Notes under the pieces: model-generated | The model's input: the letters and a program-made list of their open reading frames with translations, nothing else | What the model was told of the DNA's origin: nothing | Databases searched by the model: none | Shown: positions 43,979 to 53,735 of the stretch, one piece after another | Position numbering within the stretch: position 1 is the stretch's first letter | Layout: every line of letters starts with the position of its first letter | NCBI GenBank assembly: GCA_016235125.1 | Contig: JACRLZ010000004.1 | Span: forward strand, 1 to 64,000 | Origin: Sphingobacteriales bacterium | Lineage (GTDB): Bacteria; Bacteroidota; Bacteroidia; Chitinophagales; Chitinophagaceae | Direction: 5' to 3' | DNA: 64,000 nucleotides | Program-made: the position numbers and the translations under genes

Positions 43979-45016
43979 TTATACTTTGCTTAACCCAAGC
44001 ATCCTGATCATCCATTTAGGCAATGGTGAATTTCTTTTTCTTTTGGCTAAATCAAGATGCCAGCCAATTTTCTTAATGATCGGTATTTTATGTGTCTCTA
44101 CTAATTCAATGAGTGTTCCATCAGGGTCTTCAATATAGCAAAACCGGCCCGCTGCATCTTCCATGGGAAAAGAACCCTGGCTGTCTATGGAAAAAGAGTA
44201 GCCATTATTTTCAGCTCTTATTTTTAATTTATCCATATCCAGTACATCAAAGCACAGGTGGATAAGACCACAATCGCCCCAATATCGGTTTTCAAATATT
44301 TTTGCAGGGATATTATCCAAAGCCTGCACCAGTTCAATTTGAATATCACCCAGGAGGTTGCTGAATGCTCCGTTTGGATTTCTCTTTTTTTGCAGCAATA
44401 TTTTTTTTAATAATACTTTTTTTCCAAAAACAATTTCAGAGGATATCGTTTCAAAAACGATTTTGCCGATTCCAAGAACATTTGTATAAAAATCAACTGC
44501 TGTTTTAATATTGCTTACACCAATTACAGCGCCTCCAACACCGCCACAAACAAATTTGTTTGATAAATACTTTTCACCGCATTGTACAATCTGAAAACGG
44601 TTGCCCAAATTATCTTTTACCCAAAAATAACGGCCCTGCAATGGAGTAGTGTGAACAGAAGAGGTAGTTACAGATGAATTGACCGAATAAAATTTGTGAG
44701 CAGCAGCAATATCACCTGTCCTGATTTTTACTGCAAATATTCCAATGTCTCCAATTTTGCTCTCTGGTTGCATGGCGGGTGTGCGGCTTGTAAATTGCCA
44801 TATTTCAAACCCACCTCCGCAAGAAAGATTCATTGTTAAAATAGCATGACGATTATGAATTTCATTGCCCGTATAAGCAGACATCAATGAAGCAGGAGAC
44901 TTATCGTCAAATATTTTCACATTCATACCAAACAAGTCCTTGTAAAGATGCTTGGCCTCATTTGCATTTGAAACGCCAATTCCCACCTGCTGAATACCTG
45001 TAATAATGTCCTGCAT
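43979..45016 (-). CDS. Two-module VOC (glyoxalase/dioxygenase fold) protein
   Basis: 345 residues. Two vicinal-oxygen-chelate modules: one about 5-140 (GIQQVGIGVSNANEAKHLYK, KDNLGNRFQIVQ), another about 155-315 (GAVIGVSNIKTAVDFYTNVL, IHLCFDVLDMD, YIEDPDGTLIELVETHK). Metal ligands typical of VOC (H at IHLCFDV and E at LIELVE) are present in the second. The family does isomerase, dioxygenase or lyase chemistry. It is the last gene of the arsenosugar cluster, 10 bp from the TIGR04283 gene, so a role in arsenical modification is inferred. It could also act on aromatic or sugar substrates. The C-terminal tail is basic. Confidence 0.8.
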   Translation of the reverse strand: MQDIITGIQQVGIGVSNANEAKHLYKDLFGMNVKIFDDKSPASLMSAYTGNEIHNRHAILTMNLSCGGGFEIWQFTSRTPAMQPESKIGDIGIFAVKIRTGDIAAAHKFYSVNSSVTTSSVHTTPLQGRYFWVKDNLGNRFQIVQCGEKYLSNKFVCGGVGGAVIGVSNIKTAVDFYTNVLGIGKIVFETISSEIVFGKKVLLKKILLQKKRNPNGAFSNLLGDIQIELVQALDNIPAKIFENRYWGDCGLIHLCFDVLDMDKLKIRAENNGYSFSIDSQGSFPMEDAAGRFCYIEDPDGTLIELVETHKIPIIKKIGWHLDLAKRKRNSPLPKWMIRMLGLSKV

Positions 45017-45026
45017 TATATAGTTG

Positions 45027-45719
45027 TTATTTCAGATTTTTAAGTAATTGATTATATTTTTCTGCCAGCTCTTTTTGCGGCACTCCTTTTTTATAAAGCC
45101 GGACAATTTCATAATTTGCCCTTTGCACCTGTAACCACGAATTAGAATTGTATTTCCGGGTAGAAACCAATGCAGCTTTGGGAAATATTTTATACCTGGC
45201 AAAATCTTTTGCTCTTTTTACCAGGTCATACTCTTCCATTATCAAAAACTTTTCATCGTAACCATTTGCTTTATTAAACAATGACTTTGTAATAAAAAGC
45301 GTCTGGTCGCCGCCATAACAAACAAACCAGTCAAACCTTGTGAAGAAGGAGTTCAGTTTCAGCAGCCATTTATTACCCTCAAACTTTGTTCTGTAACGCC
45401 CAATTTCATACCCGTCTTTAACAGCAGTCGCTATATCGGTAAAAAATGTTTTTGGAGGAACCGAATCAGCATGTACAAAGTAGAGGATATCGTATTTTGC
45501 TGCCATTGCCCCGCTGTTCATTTGAACAGCCCTTCCTTTGCAGGAAGAAACAATAACTTTAGCCCCAAATGATGTTGCCAGCTCTTTGGTTTTATCGGCG
45601 CTTCCGCAATCAGCTATAATTATTTCCACTTCCTTATCTGCACAACAATTTTGCAGATAAGGAACCAGCCTCTCAATATTTTTTTCCTCATTAAAGGTTG
45701 GGATAATAATGCTGATCAT
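45027..45719 (-). CDS. Arsenosugar-type glycosyltransferase, TIGR04283 family
   Basis: 230 residues. GT2 fold: MISIIIPTFNEEKNIERLVP, EIIIADCGSADKTKELA, and the acceptor aspartate in YFVHADSVPPK (about 82). YGGDQTLFITKSLFNKANGY follows. The TIGR04283 family is consistently found in arsenosugar clusters and is thought to add the sugar or aglycone to dimethylarsinoyl-riboside; that role is inferred from neighbourhood in the family. The start overlaps the TIGR04282 gene stop by 4 bp (ATGA), so they are translated together. Confidence 0.88.
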   Translation of the reverse strand: MISIIIPTFNEEKNIERLVPYLQNCCADKEVEIIIADCGSADKTKELATSFGAKVIVSSCKGRAVQMNSGAMAAKYDILYFVHADSVPPKTFFTDIATAVKDGYEIGRYRTKFEGNKWLLKLNSFFTRFDWFVCYGGDQTLFITKSLFNKANGYDEKFLIMEEYDLVKRAKDFARYKIFPKAALVSTRKYNSNSWLQVQRANYEIVRLYKKGVPQKELAEKYNQLLKNLK

Positions 45720-46324
45720 GCCCTTACTTGTTTCATTAATCTTTCAAGATGTACAAGGTCCTTTTCCTCATCAATATCACTTAATTCCGGAAGCAGGTGA
45801 TAATTGAGTTTATTTTCTTTACAGCATTTTATTGTTTTCTCCAATACTGTTGAAGTGCTCCATTGGATATTTTTAAATAATGGCGGCTGAAGGCTTTTCA
45901 TCCCTAAAAGATAATAACCGCCATCGGTTGCCGGACCAATCACTATATCAGCATTCGCCAATTTGACAAATGCTGTTTGAAGCAATTCAGTATTAATGCC
46001 GGGGCAATCTGTTCCAATTATAATAACCTTACGGTATAAATTACTCAGCACATCTGTAAAAGCATTTTTCATTTTTTCGCCTAAATCATTACCCCTTTGT
46101 AATGCTTTATAAAAAGGAATATTACTGTAACCAATTGTTGAATCAATTTCATCCGAAAAGTAAATGAATTTATCAGCCGTAATTTCCTTTACAGTTTCCA
46201 GGGTATGTGCAACCAGTTCCAGATAAATATCCAATGCCTTTTCATTGCCAACAGTGGCTGCCAGCCTGGTTTTAACTTTACCCAATACGGGTTTTTTTAC
46301 AAATATTATTATGGCATTATCCAT
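45716..46324 (-). CDS. Arsenosugar-type glycosyltransferase, TIGR04282 family
   Basis: 202 residues. Nucleotidyl/glycosyltransferase-like A fold: IIFVKKPVLGKVKTRLAATV at the N-terminus, VIIGTDCPGINTELLQTAF (about 100) and VIGPATDGGYYLLGMK (about 128) with metal-binding Asp. The family name in databases links it to arsenosugar biosynthesis with TIGR04283. It couples upstream to PNP by an 8-bp overlap and downstream to TIGR04283. Confidence 0.88.
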   Translation of the reverse strand: MDNAIIIFVKKPVLGKVKTRLAATVGNEKALDIYLELVAHTLETVKEITADKFIYFSDEIDSTIGYSNIPFYKALQRGNDLGEKMKNAFTDVLSNLYRKVIIIGTDCPGINTELLQTAFVKLANADIVIGPATDGGYYLLGMKSLQPPLFKNIQWSTSTVLEKTIKCCKENKLNYHLLPELSDIDEEKDLVHLERLMKQVRA

Positions 46325-47147
46325 TGGCTGTATCTAAGTTTAATAAGGTAATTGTTTCTTTTAAAAGCAGCGCCACTTTCTCATCGGCCTTTCCTGCAAT
46401 TTCAATAATCTCTGCAATATTTATTGGTTTTAAATTATCCGGGTTACATTCATCTGTAATAACTGATATTGCAGCACAGGGTAGTTGCATATGATTGGCG
46501 GCTATCACTTCAGGTACGGTTGACATACCAACAAGGTCAGCTCCAATAACTTTTAAATAGCGGTATTCAGCTCTTGTTTCTAAGTTGGGGCCATTTACTG
46601 CAGCATAAACACCTTTTTTTAATTTTATATTTAATGCCTTTGCCTGCTTCTTTAATTTTTTTGATAGCTTTTTGCTGTATGGTTCACTCATATCTGTAAA
46701 GCGGCCTCCCAATTCATCAAAATTTTTTCCGGTTAAAGGATTACCACTTTGCAAGTTGATATGGTCATTTAACAAAACCAGGTCGCCTTTTTTAAAATTG
46801 AGATTGATACCACCTGCAGCATTAGAAAGAAATAATGCCTTTATGCCAAGCAGTTTCATTACCCTTACAGGAAATACAATTTGCTGCATACTATATCCTT
46901 CATACTGATGAAACCTGCCCTGCATAATTAAAACATATTTGCCAGCCAGTTTGCCATACACTAAATTGCCTTTATGAAACTCAACTGTGGAAACCGGAAA
47001 ATTTGGAATATCACTATACGGAATTTCCAGCAGCACTTCTACATAATCTAATATTTTATGAAGCCCTGTGCCCAGCACAATTCCAACAGTGGCATCAGTG
47101 ATTCCCTTGTTTATTAAAAATTGTTTTGTTTCCTGCAATAACTTCAT
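46317..47147 (-). CDS. Purine nucleoside phosphorylase of the arsenosugar cluster
   Basis: 276 residues. PNP family motifs: VGIVLGTGLHKIL (about 23), MQGRFHQYEGYSMQQIVFPV (about 76), LFLSNAAGGINL, and MSTVPEVIAANHMQLPC (about 209). In arsenosugar gene sets PNP is thought to release adenine from the 5'-deoxy-5'-dimethylarsinoyl-adenosine made by ArsS, leaving a ribose-phosphate for glycosylation. Linkage to that job rests on the operon. Residues for phosphate and purine binding look intact. Confidence 0.9.
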   Translation of the reverse strand: MKLLQETKQFLINKGITDATVGIVLGTGLHKILDYVEVLLEIPYSDIPNFPVSTVEFHKGNLVYGKLAGKYVLIMQGRFHQYEGYSMQQIVFPVRVMKLLGIKALFLSNAAGGINLNFKKGDLVLLNDHINLQSGNPLTGKNFDELGGRFTDMSEPYSKKLSKKLKKQAKALNIKLKKGVYAAVNGPNLETRAEYRYLKVIGADLVGMSTVPEVIAANHMQLPCAAISVITDECNPDNLKPINIAEIIEIAGKADEKVALLLKETITLLNLDTANG

Positions 47148-47172
47148 TTGTTGTAATTAAAATTTGAGAGTT

Positions 47173-48147
47173 CTAACAACATCCGCCGCCATCATAAAAA
47201 AATGTACTGTCACTAATAAAAATATCCTCCCTGCTTAAATTTGCCAAAGCACCTGCAGTTTTATCACATACAGCCAATGGTTGGTTAGGCATCAGCACAT
47301 GTCCTTTATCATCATCAAAAAAATCATCGCTGCCATAATAGATAGCTGTTTTACCGGTAAATACACAAGGCCCATCAGCAGGCATCGGGTCTTTAATGGC
47401 ACATACCTCCACACTTTCAATGTAAATTAATTTATCTGTTGCATAATTTTTGGGGTCTAAAATTCTATACGGTCTTTTAGCCCTTATTTCCACAGTGCCA
47501 AAACCAACATCCGTAATCATTTTTATATATTCTTTCAGCGGCAACGAACCACTCAGGCATAATGCCCTTAACCTTTCATCTTCCCTTAATGCTTCAGGCA
47601 TTTCGGTTTCACAGGTTGGGTCGCTCATTACTAATCGCCCCCCGGGTTTCAATACACGGTACATTTCTTTTAAAGCTTGTTTTAATTCATCCTGCTTAAA
47701 AATATTGAACAAACAATTTTGCGCTGCACAATCAATACTGTTATCTTCAACTGGCAGGTTCAACGCATCACCTTTTTTCAAATTCACAAATTCCTTATTA
47801 AACCAGGGATTCAATTTTTCAGCTTCAGCAAAATTCCTTTTACTGGCTTCCAGCATTTCATCTACCACATCCACTCCAATAACTCCATGTCTTTGCCTGC
47901 TGAAATAAGCGAACTGCAGTAACTCCATTCCGCCGCCCACACCCACATATAAAATTTTAGGATTATTCACCAGGTCTCTTGGATTTACTGTACTGCCGCA
48001 GCCATAATTCATTTGCTGCATAATGACAGGAATATCCAGGCCGGGCAATTTCCAAACAGGAGTTGTAGTGCAGCATAAACCAACATCTGGTTTTTCCGCC
48101 GCCTCTTTGTAAACATTTCTTGTTGTTTCTAAATACGCTGTTGACAT
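47173..48147 (-). CDS. arsM: Arsenite S-adenosylmethionine methyltransferase (arsenosugar type)
   Basis: 324 residues. The class I methyltransferase core has motif I KILYVGVGGGMELLQFAYFS (about 74), then VIGVDVVDEML, PVEDNSIDCAAQNCLFNIF, and YRVLKPGGRLVMSDP. Arsenic-binding cysteines are visible: a Cys pair in VGLCCTTTPVWKLPG (about 24), C in MNYGCGST, C in QNCLF and C in LRALCLSG, plus a C-terminal FFYDGGGCC. It methylates As(III) stepwise to dimethylarsenite. It lies between PNP and the phosphate transporter. Confidence 0.93.
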   Translation of the reverse strand: MSTAYLETTRNVYKEAAEKPDVGLCCTTTPVWKLPGLDIPVIMQQMNYGCGSTVNPRDLVNNPKILYVGVGGGMELLQFAYFSRQRHGVIGVDVVDEMLEASKRNFAEAEKLNPWFNKEFVNLKKGDALNLPVEDNSIDCAAQNCLFNIFKQDELKQALKEMYRVLKPGGRLVMSDPTCETEMPEALREDERLRALCLSGSLPLKEYIKMITDVGFGTVEIRAKRPYRILDPKNYATDKLIYIESVEVCAIKDPMPADGPCVFTGKTAIYYGSDDFFDDDKGHVLMPNQPLAVCDKTAGALANLSREDIFISDSTFFYDGGGCC

Positions 48148-48152
48148 AACTA

Positions 48153-49274
48153 TTATTTATTGATTAAATGAATGATAAAATAAAATATGGCGCTTAATAC
48201 AGCTGCAACCGGTAAAGTAAGCAACCATGATAAACCAATTTTTGAAATTTCTTTTTTGCTGGCGGTTTTATTTATTAAGCCAATGCCAAAAATGCTGCCT
48301 ACAGATACATGGGTGGTGGAAACAGGCAAGCCAAACCTGCTGGCTGCAATCACTAAGAACCCGGTAACCAAATTAGCCGTAAAGCCCTGCCCATGATTCA
48401 TCCTGGTAATTTTTTTGCTCATGGTTTCTGCAATTCGTTTTGCATTTAAGAGACCTCCAATTGCCATTGCAATGGCCAGTATAAAAATATTTACAGGCAG
48501 AGAGAATAGATTAGAAATCAATAGTAGTGAAACTAACTTGGGGGTATCATTTAATCCTCTGGCAAAACTTACTATGCCTGCACTTATATAATGCAGTCCG
48601 TTTAACATGGATTGAAAATTGATGCCTAAAAATTTACCCTGGTATTGGTTTATACAATCAGATGTGGCAGCAACTGTTATTTGCGTTGTTTGTAACGGTG
48701 TAAAATTTACTGAATGTACTTCCGTAACCGGAACCCATTGCCTCTTTCCCACACATACACAGGATTCTTCGGTAATGCCTGCTACCTGCCTGCTTTTTTT
48801 AAAAATAATATAAAGCAAAGCGGCGATAACAACTGCCAGCACCGGGCTTAACAGTAATGGCAGAAAAAATGTTTTTCCCAGGCTGTTAAAATTTACATTA
48901 GCGCCAACTGCTACCAGACCTGCACCTACTAAAGAACCTACCAGGCTATGTGTGGTTGATATGGGAAAGCCAAGTTTAGTTGCCAACAAAACAGTCGTTC
49001 CTGCTGCCAATGCAACAGCTAAAACAAAATCCACAGAGTGAACAATATTATCAGGCACCAAACCTTTGCCGGAGAAATTTTTAATTAATGCTTCTGCCAG
49101 AAAATAAGAGCATACGGAGCCTGCAAATGTTGCTACGGTAGCTAAAATTAATGCAGGCTTGTATTGCATTGTTCCGCTGCCGTAAAGCGTAGCTACGCCT
49201 TTAAAATTATCATTGGCGCCGTTGGAGTAGCTTAACATTAAGACAGCTAACAATAGAAAAATCAGGATCGTCAT
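48153..49274 (-). CDS. Inorganic phosphate transporter, Pit family
   Basis: 373 residues, about ten hydrophobic segments. The two Pit signature repeats are LSYSNGANDNFKGVATLYGS (near the N-terminus) and SFARGLNDTPKLVSLLL (about 237), with LGFPISTTHSLVGSLVGAG and FGLPVSTTHVSVGSIFG as the inner repeats. Pit carriers symport phosphate and often arsenate by mistake. Its place inside the arsenosugar operon suggests it may handle phosphate supply for the PNP step or arsenate flux; this is inference. Confidence 0.9.
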   Translation of the reverse strand: MTILIFLLLAVLMLSYSNGANDNFKGVATLYGSGTMQYKPALILATVATFAGSVCSYFLAEALIKNFSGKGLVPDNIVHSVDFVLAVALAAGTTVLLATKLGFPISTTHSLVGSLVGAGLVAVGANVNFNSLGKTFFLPLLLSPVLAVVIAALLYIIFKKSRQVAGITEESCVCVGKRQWVPVTEVHSVNFTPLQTTQITVAATSDCINQYQGKFLGINFQSMLNGLHYISAGIVSFARGLNDTPKLVSLLLISNLFSLPVNIFILAIAMAIGGLLNAKRIAETMSKKITRMNHGQGFTANLVTGFLVIAASRFGLPVSTTHVSVGSIFGIGLINKTASKKEISKIGLSWLLTLPVAAVLSAIFYFIIHLINK

Positions 49275-49294
49275 ATTTTTATTTTACTTAAAAT

Positions 49295-50344
49295 TTATGC
49301 CACTGCTCCACCGCAACTGCTCCCTGCACCTGCCGTGCAACCATAGCAATGCTGGTTTACAACTATATCTCTGTTTTGTAATGCTGCTGCATTGTAATTG
49401 GAAATATGCTTGCCTTTACAATCCACTTTCATTTCCAGCATTTGGTTGAAATCGCAATCGTATAAATAGCCATCCCAACCAATTGAAATAGTGGTGCGGC
49501 ACATAACATTGGCTGCTGCCATTGGATTGTAGGCTGCCAAAAGCTTTTCCATATACTTTTCGTAATTGCCGCTTTGCAGGAGGTAATCCAAGAATCTATT
49601 TATCGGCAAGTTGGTTATTGCATATAATTCGTGGAAGCTGATACCAAAATCTTTTTTTAGTGCAACTTTAAATTCTTTTTCTAAAGCATCTTGGGATGGT
49701 GGAAGAAAAGCACCGGCAGGATTATATACCAAATTAAGTTTCAAATCGCTTCCTTCTAAGCCGTACCCCACTTCATTCAGCATTTGTAATGCTTTAATTG
49801 AATCTTCAAATACACCATCACCCCTTTGTTTGTCGGTTCGGTCTTTATTGTAAAACGGAAGCGATGAAACCACTTCTATATCATGCTGTTTGTAAAACTC
49901 CGGCAGATCGTAATATTTTTTATTGGCCCGGATGATGGTAAGATTGCAACGAACAATAATATGCCTGTCTAATTTTTTAATTCCCTCCACAAACCAGCGA
50001 AAGTTGGGATTCATTTCCGGCGCCCCGCCTGTTAAGTCAACTATTTGCAATGAAGGGTTTGCTGCCAATACATCCAGGCACTGTTGCATGGTTTCAGTGG
50101 TCATGATCTCCTTCCTGTCGGGCCCGGCATCTACATGGCAATGCTTGCAAACCTGGTTGCACATTTTTCCGACATTAATCTGAAAAGTGGAAATGACTGT
50201 TGGTTTTAAAGGATATAAATTACTTTCTTCCAGCTTTTGCTGAAAGGGGATTAAAGAATAATCGCCGGATGAACCATGCTCCAGTATATCTATCTGCTCA
50301 CCTGCAATTGACAATTTGTTATGTTCTGCTAATAATGACTTCAT
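49295..50344 (-). CDS. arsS: Arsenosugar biosynthesis radical SAM protein ArsS
   Basis: 349 residues. The radical SAM cluster motif is CNQVCKHCHVDAGP (C-x3-C-x2-C, about 61), followed by the SAM-binding segment VDLTGGAPEMNP (about 101). The C-terminal region has MCRTTISIGWDGYLYDCDFN and ends HCYGCTAGAGSSCGGAVA, a Cys cluster typical of the family. ArsS joins the 5'-deoxyadenosyl group to dimethylarsenite. It is the second gene of the operon, after the AhpD-like gene. Confidence 0.94.
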   Translation of the reverse strand: MKSLLAEHNKLSIAGEQIDILEHGSSGDYSLIPFQQKLEESNLYPLKPTVISTFQINVGKMCNQVCKHCHVDAGPDRKEIMTTETMQQCLDVLAANPSLQIVDLTGGAPEMNPNFRWFVEGIKKLDRHIIVRCNLTIIRANKKYYDLPEFYKQHDIEVVSSLPFYNKDRTDKQRGDGVFEDSIKALQMLNEVGYGLEGSDLKLNLVYNPAGAFLPPSQDALEKEFKVALKKDFGISFHELYAITNLPINRFLDYLLQSGNYEKYMEKLLAAYNPMAAANVMCRTTISIGWDGYLYDCDFNQMLEMKVDCKGKHISNYNAAALQNRDIVVNQHCYGCTAGAGSSCGGAVA

Positions 50345-50351
50345 ACTTTCA

Positions 50352-50687
50352 TTACATTGAAATTTCTTTCACCTTATTCATCATTTGCACGCCATGCACT
50401 AATGCAGCTCCCCCTTTTATTGCAGCAGCCACATGCACGGCTTCCATCAGTTGTGCATCGCTATATCCTTTTTCATACGAACTGCTGGTGTAGGCATCAA
50501 TACAATAGGGGCACTGAACAGCATGCGCAACTGCCAACGCTATCAGCGACTTCTCTTTTGCTGTCAATGCCCCTTCACCAAAAACCTCATTGTACCATGA
50601 AAAAAATTTATCTGCCAGGGGTTTTTGAAACTCCCCGATTTTTCCAAATTTGTTTAAATCTTCTTCGTTGTAATAATGATTACTCAT
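50352..50687 (-). CDS. Arsenosugar-associated AhpD-like protein
   Basis: 111 residues, carboxymuconolactone decarboxylase/AhpD fold. The redox pair lies in AHAVQCPYCIDAYTSSSYEKG (CxxC near 58-61). GALTAKEKSLIALAVA precedes it. Databases list a peroxidase-like family of this size in arsenosugar clusters; a redox or thiol-relay role for trivalent arsenicals is plausible. It is the first gene of the operon and has no clear minus-7 box upstream. Confidence 0.88.
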   Translation of the reverse strand: MSNHYYNEEDLNKFGKIGEFQKPLADKFFSWYNEVFGEGALTAKEKSLIALAVAHAVQCPYCIDAYTSSSYEKGYSDAQLMEAVHVAAAIKGGAALVHGVQMMNKVKEISM

Positions 50688-50712
50688 AAAAAATAAATTT
50701 TCTTTTTATACG

Positions 50713-50743
50713 AAAAAGTAATCCGCAAGCCAGATTACTTTTT
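50713..50743 (-). terminator. Terminator between DUF6789 and the arsenosugar operon
   Basis: AAAAAGTAATC / GATTACTTTTT, a perfect 11-bp stem with a 9-base loop and T tract on the minus strand. It ends the DUF6789 transcript, so the arsenosugar operon must start after it. Confidence 0.8.
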
Positions 50744-50770
50744 GGGTTATTGGATATTAAAAAGAGGCCG

Positions 50771-51205
50771 TTATTTTGTTACATTGTCTTTTACAAGTAA
50801 CACTACCACAACCCCGTAAACCACATGCCCGATTATACTCCCGATCATCATTAAAACCATACCACCTTCAGGCGATGCCATACCACCCATTAATGCGCCC
50901 ATTATCGCCATCATTATTTGAGCAAATACGAAAACAGCAAAGCCGAATACGGCACCTTTCAATACTTTATTTGCAATTTTTTTCAGTAACCTGGCTGCGA
51001 AAAAGATATAAGCCAAAGCGAAAATTACCCCAATCATAAAGTGCATTATCCATCCAACTATTACCGGGGCGCCCAGCATACCTGCCAGCATTTCAGCAGG
51101 GTTCATTTTAGGCAATCCCATGTAGGGGGCTACAAGTGTAATCAGGGTCATTACTGCTGTTCCGGCAATACCGGCAATTGCAGCTTGTTGAAGTTTTGGG
51201 TTCAT
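50771..51205 (-). CDS. DUF6789-like small membrane protein
   Basis: 144 residues, four hydrophobic segments (about 9-27, 45-70, 82-110, 118-138). Met- and Gly-rich (MAIMGALMGGMASPEGGMVL). It looks like the DUF6789 family of unknown function. Position next to the arsenic genes may be fortuitous, as a terminator separates them. Confidence 0.7.
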   Translation of the reverse strand: MNPKLQQAAIAGIAGTAVMTLITLVAPYMGLPKMNPAEMLAGMLGAPVIVGWIMHFMIGVIFALAYIFFAARLLKKIANKVLKGAVFGFAVFVFAQIMMAIMGALMGGMASPEGGMVLMMIGSIIGHVVYGVVVVLLVKDNVTK

Positions 51206-51557
51206 TTTTGGTGATTTTAGTGTTTATATTCCGGCTTACTTGCCCGTTTGGAGAAATAGACGGTGACTAATACGATTCCTGACAGAAAATGTATAGAAAA
51301 ATGAGGTGTTTTTTAACGGCCAAAGAACAGGATTTGGGCTATTATGGACTACTGGCAATATAAATACCCTGCAGGAAAAAAAGTGACAAATTGCTAAGGA
51401 TAAAGCTCCGGACAATTCAGACTATTTGGATAAGATGATTCTGTTTTTTGGCTTTGTACGTATGCCCAGACAACCTGATAACAAAAATGGGCGGTATATG
51501 CCGATTGTTACCTGCCGCAACAGATTTGAATATTTCCTTTACAAGTAATTTTAAATC
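51206..51557. other. 352-bp intergenic gap with no supported gene
   Basis: It contains the promoter region of DUF6789 and the 3' flank of the DUF255 gene. I see no TAnnTTTG box, hairpin or credible frame on either strand. Confidence 0.5.
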
Positions 51558-53702
51558 TCATTTCTCAATCTGGCGCAACGCTTCATTAACTTCTGTCACC
51601 GGCCTTTTACATGCTTTACCCTGGCAAACATAAATTGTAGTTTGACCCTCTACCAGTTTATTTTCAAGAAGTGGAAGGCGCCCCTCATTGCGGCCCCCGG
51701 AAAGCAATACATTAGGCAAATAGTTTTCATCTAATTGTTTTCTTATTTCACTGTAGTGGTTCCCAACAATGGCAACTTCATAGGGCGGTGAAATAAACTC
51801 CATTTGCAATAAGCCCCAATTGGAATAGAAATAAATATTCTTCTGCAAATCATCCTTTACATTGACAAGCATCTGCCTGGCCTTACTGATATAATCATCA
51901 TTATAAAAATATTGGCCCAATACAAACAGGTTTTTTGCCATTTCAGAATTGGAAGCCGGTATTACATTATCTGCCACTTCCATTTTACGGGAAATGAGAT
52001 TTGAATATTTATTGTGCGTATAAAAAAACATTCCCGATTTTGCATCAAAGAAATGTTCCATTGTATAGGCGGTAATTTTATTGGCTTCTATTAACCATTT
52101 TTCATCAAATGTTGCCTGGTACAACTCAGTGAATGCAGAAACAGTAAAAGCATAATCATCCAGCAAACCATTGATAGAAGATTTTCCCCGTCCGACCGGG
52201 TCATCCGGGCGGGCCTTTTTATAATTACGGGTAATTTCCCCATTAGCTCCTATGGCATTCTTCAAAAGAAAGTTTGCATTTTTCAAAGCTGCTTCTAAAA
52301 ACATTTCATCACCAAATACACGGTAGGCCGTTGCATATCCTTTCAGCATTAAGGCATTCCATGATGTGAGGATTTTATCATCTAAGCCCGGCCTTATCCT
52401 GTTACTTCTGACCTTTATCAATTTTGTTTTTGTATCAGCTATTTTCTTTTTTAATTCCGCTATGGGGAGATTATATTTTTTGGCGATAGCTTCATCTGTC
52501 TCATTTCTGAATAAAATATTTTTTCCATGCTCCCAATTACCTGCTTTTGTAATATTATAATACTCTATGAAAAGCAAAGCATCTGTTCCCAAAATATTTT
52601 CTATTTCATCTTTCGTCCATACATAATATTTCCCTTCCTCTCCTTCGCTATCGGCATCAAGCGATGAGTAAAACCCGCCTTCTGGTGAGGCCAGTTCACG
52701 GTTTATAAATTCCAGCGTCTCGTATACTACCTTTTTGTACAAGGGATTTTTTGTAAGCTGAAAGGCATGTGCATACAAGCTCACTAACTGTGCATTATCG
52801 TAGAGCATCTTTTCAAAATGAGGTACATGCCAGTTAGCATCAGTAGAGTAACGGGCAAACCCGCCGCCGATATGGTCGTAAATTCCTCCAAATGCCATAT
52901 TATCCAACGTTGCTGTTACAGCTTTTAAAGCGTCATCATTTTTGGATAAATAATAATACTGCATTAAATATTCCCAATTGGATGGCATGGGGAATTTAGG
53001 AGCTCTGTTTGCGCCCCCCTTTTTAAAATCAATACCGGGTTTCATGTTAGCAAATTGCTTATTGAGGTCATTCAATGTAAAAGTTTTGTCTTCTGCTTTG
53101 AAAGATAAATTTTCAACTGAATGAATTCCATTCGTTATTTCTTCTGCCTGCTTTACCAATGCACCGGGGTTTTTCTTGTTTGCATCAACAAAATAATTAA
53201 GCATTTTCATCCATTCATTTTTAGGAAAGTAAGTTCCTGCATAAAAAGGTTTGCCGTTTGGCAATGCAATTGCATTGAGCGGCCATCCGCCACTGCCGGT
53301 TATCAGTTGTGCAGCCGTCATATAAACCTGATCAACATCCGGACGTTCTTCCCTGTCAACCTTGATGGCGACAAAATTTTCATTCATTAGCCGTGCAACA
53401 GTAGTATCTTCAAAACTTTCATGCTCCATTACATGGCACCAGTGACAGGCGGCATAACCGATACTGATGATAAGCATCTTATTTTCATCCTTAGCTTTTT
53501 TCAGCGCCTTTTCTCCCCAGGGATACCAGTTAACAGGATTATGTGCATGTTGCAGTAAATACGGGCTGCTTTCATGAATGAGTTCGTTAGTATAGGGATG
53601 GGTATTACTCACTTTTTCATTTTTATTATTTTGTGTTTGCCCACAGGAAGAATTAAATAATATTAATATACTAAGCAGGACTGTTGTTATTTTATTCTTC
53701 AT
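51558..53702 (-). CDS. DUF255 (YyaL-like) thioredoxin-fold lipoprotein
   Basis: 714 residues from the ATG at 53702 ([20 protein letters not shown], a lipobox signal). The DUF255 thioredoxin-like domain has [20 protein letters not shown] and the redox motif [17 protein letters not shown] (CxxC). The rest is a six-hairpin glycosidase-like barrel ([33 protein letters not shown]). Function is unknown; YyaL-type proteins are often soluble, so the lipoprotein form is notable. It starts 34 bp after the TolC gene's stop. Residues about 496-507 ([15 protein letters not shown]) carry a Pro/Arg-rich insert encoded by a GC-rich palindrome. Confidence 0.88.
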   Translation of the reverse strand: MKNKITTVLLSILILFNSSCGQTQNNKNEKVSNTHPYTNELIHESSPYLLQHAHNPVNWYPWGEKALKKAKDENKMLIISIGYAACHWCHVMEHESFEDTTVARLMNENFVAIKVDREERPDVDQVYMTAAQLITGSGGWPLNAIALPNGKPFYAGTYFPKNEWMKMLNYFVDANKKNPGALVKQAEEITNGIHSVENLSFKAEDKTFTLNDLNKQFANMKPGIDFKKGGANRAPKFPMPSNWEYLMQYYYLSKNDDALKAVTATLDNMAFGGIYDHIGGGFARYSTDANWHVPHFEKMLYDNAQLVSLYAHAFQLTKNPLYKKVVYETLEFINRELASPEGGFYSSLDADSEGEEGKYYVWTKDEIENILGTDALLFIEYYNITKAGNWEHGKNILFRNETDEAIAKKYNLPIAELKKKIADTKTKLIKVRSNRIRPGLDDKILTSWNALMLKGYATAYRVFGDEMFLEAALKNANFLLKNAIGANGEITRNYKKARPDDPVGRGKSSINGLLDDYAFTVSAFTELYQATFDEKWLIEANKITAYTMEHFFDAKSGMFFYTHNKYSNLISRKMEVADNVIPASNSEMAKNLFVLGQYFYNDDYISKARQMLVNVKDDLQKNIYFYSNWGLLQMEFISPPYEVAIVGNHYSEIRKQLDENYLPNVLLSGGRNEGRLPLLENKLVEGQTTIYVCQGKACKRPVTEVNEALRQIEK
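52182..52215 (-). repeat. GC-rich palindrome inside the DUF255 gene
   Basis: Plus strand CCCGTCCG (from 52187) pairs with CGGGCGGG across an 11-base loop. It encodes [10 protein letters not shown] where related proteins usually run from YKNGK-like directly into INGxLDDYA. About nine residues (27 bp) look inserted, in frame. Confidence 0.7.
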
Positions 53703-53735
53703 GATTATTTCTTTTATTGTAAGCAAATAGTGTAT

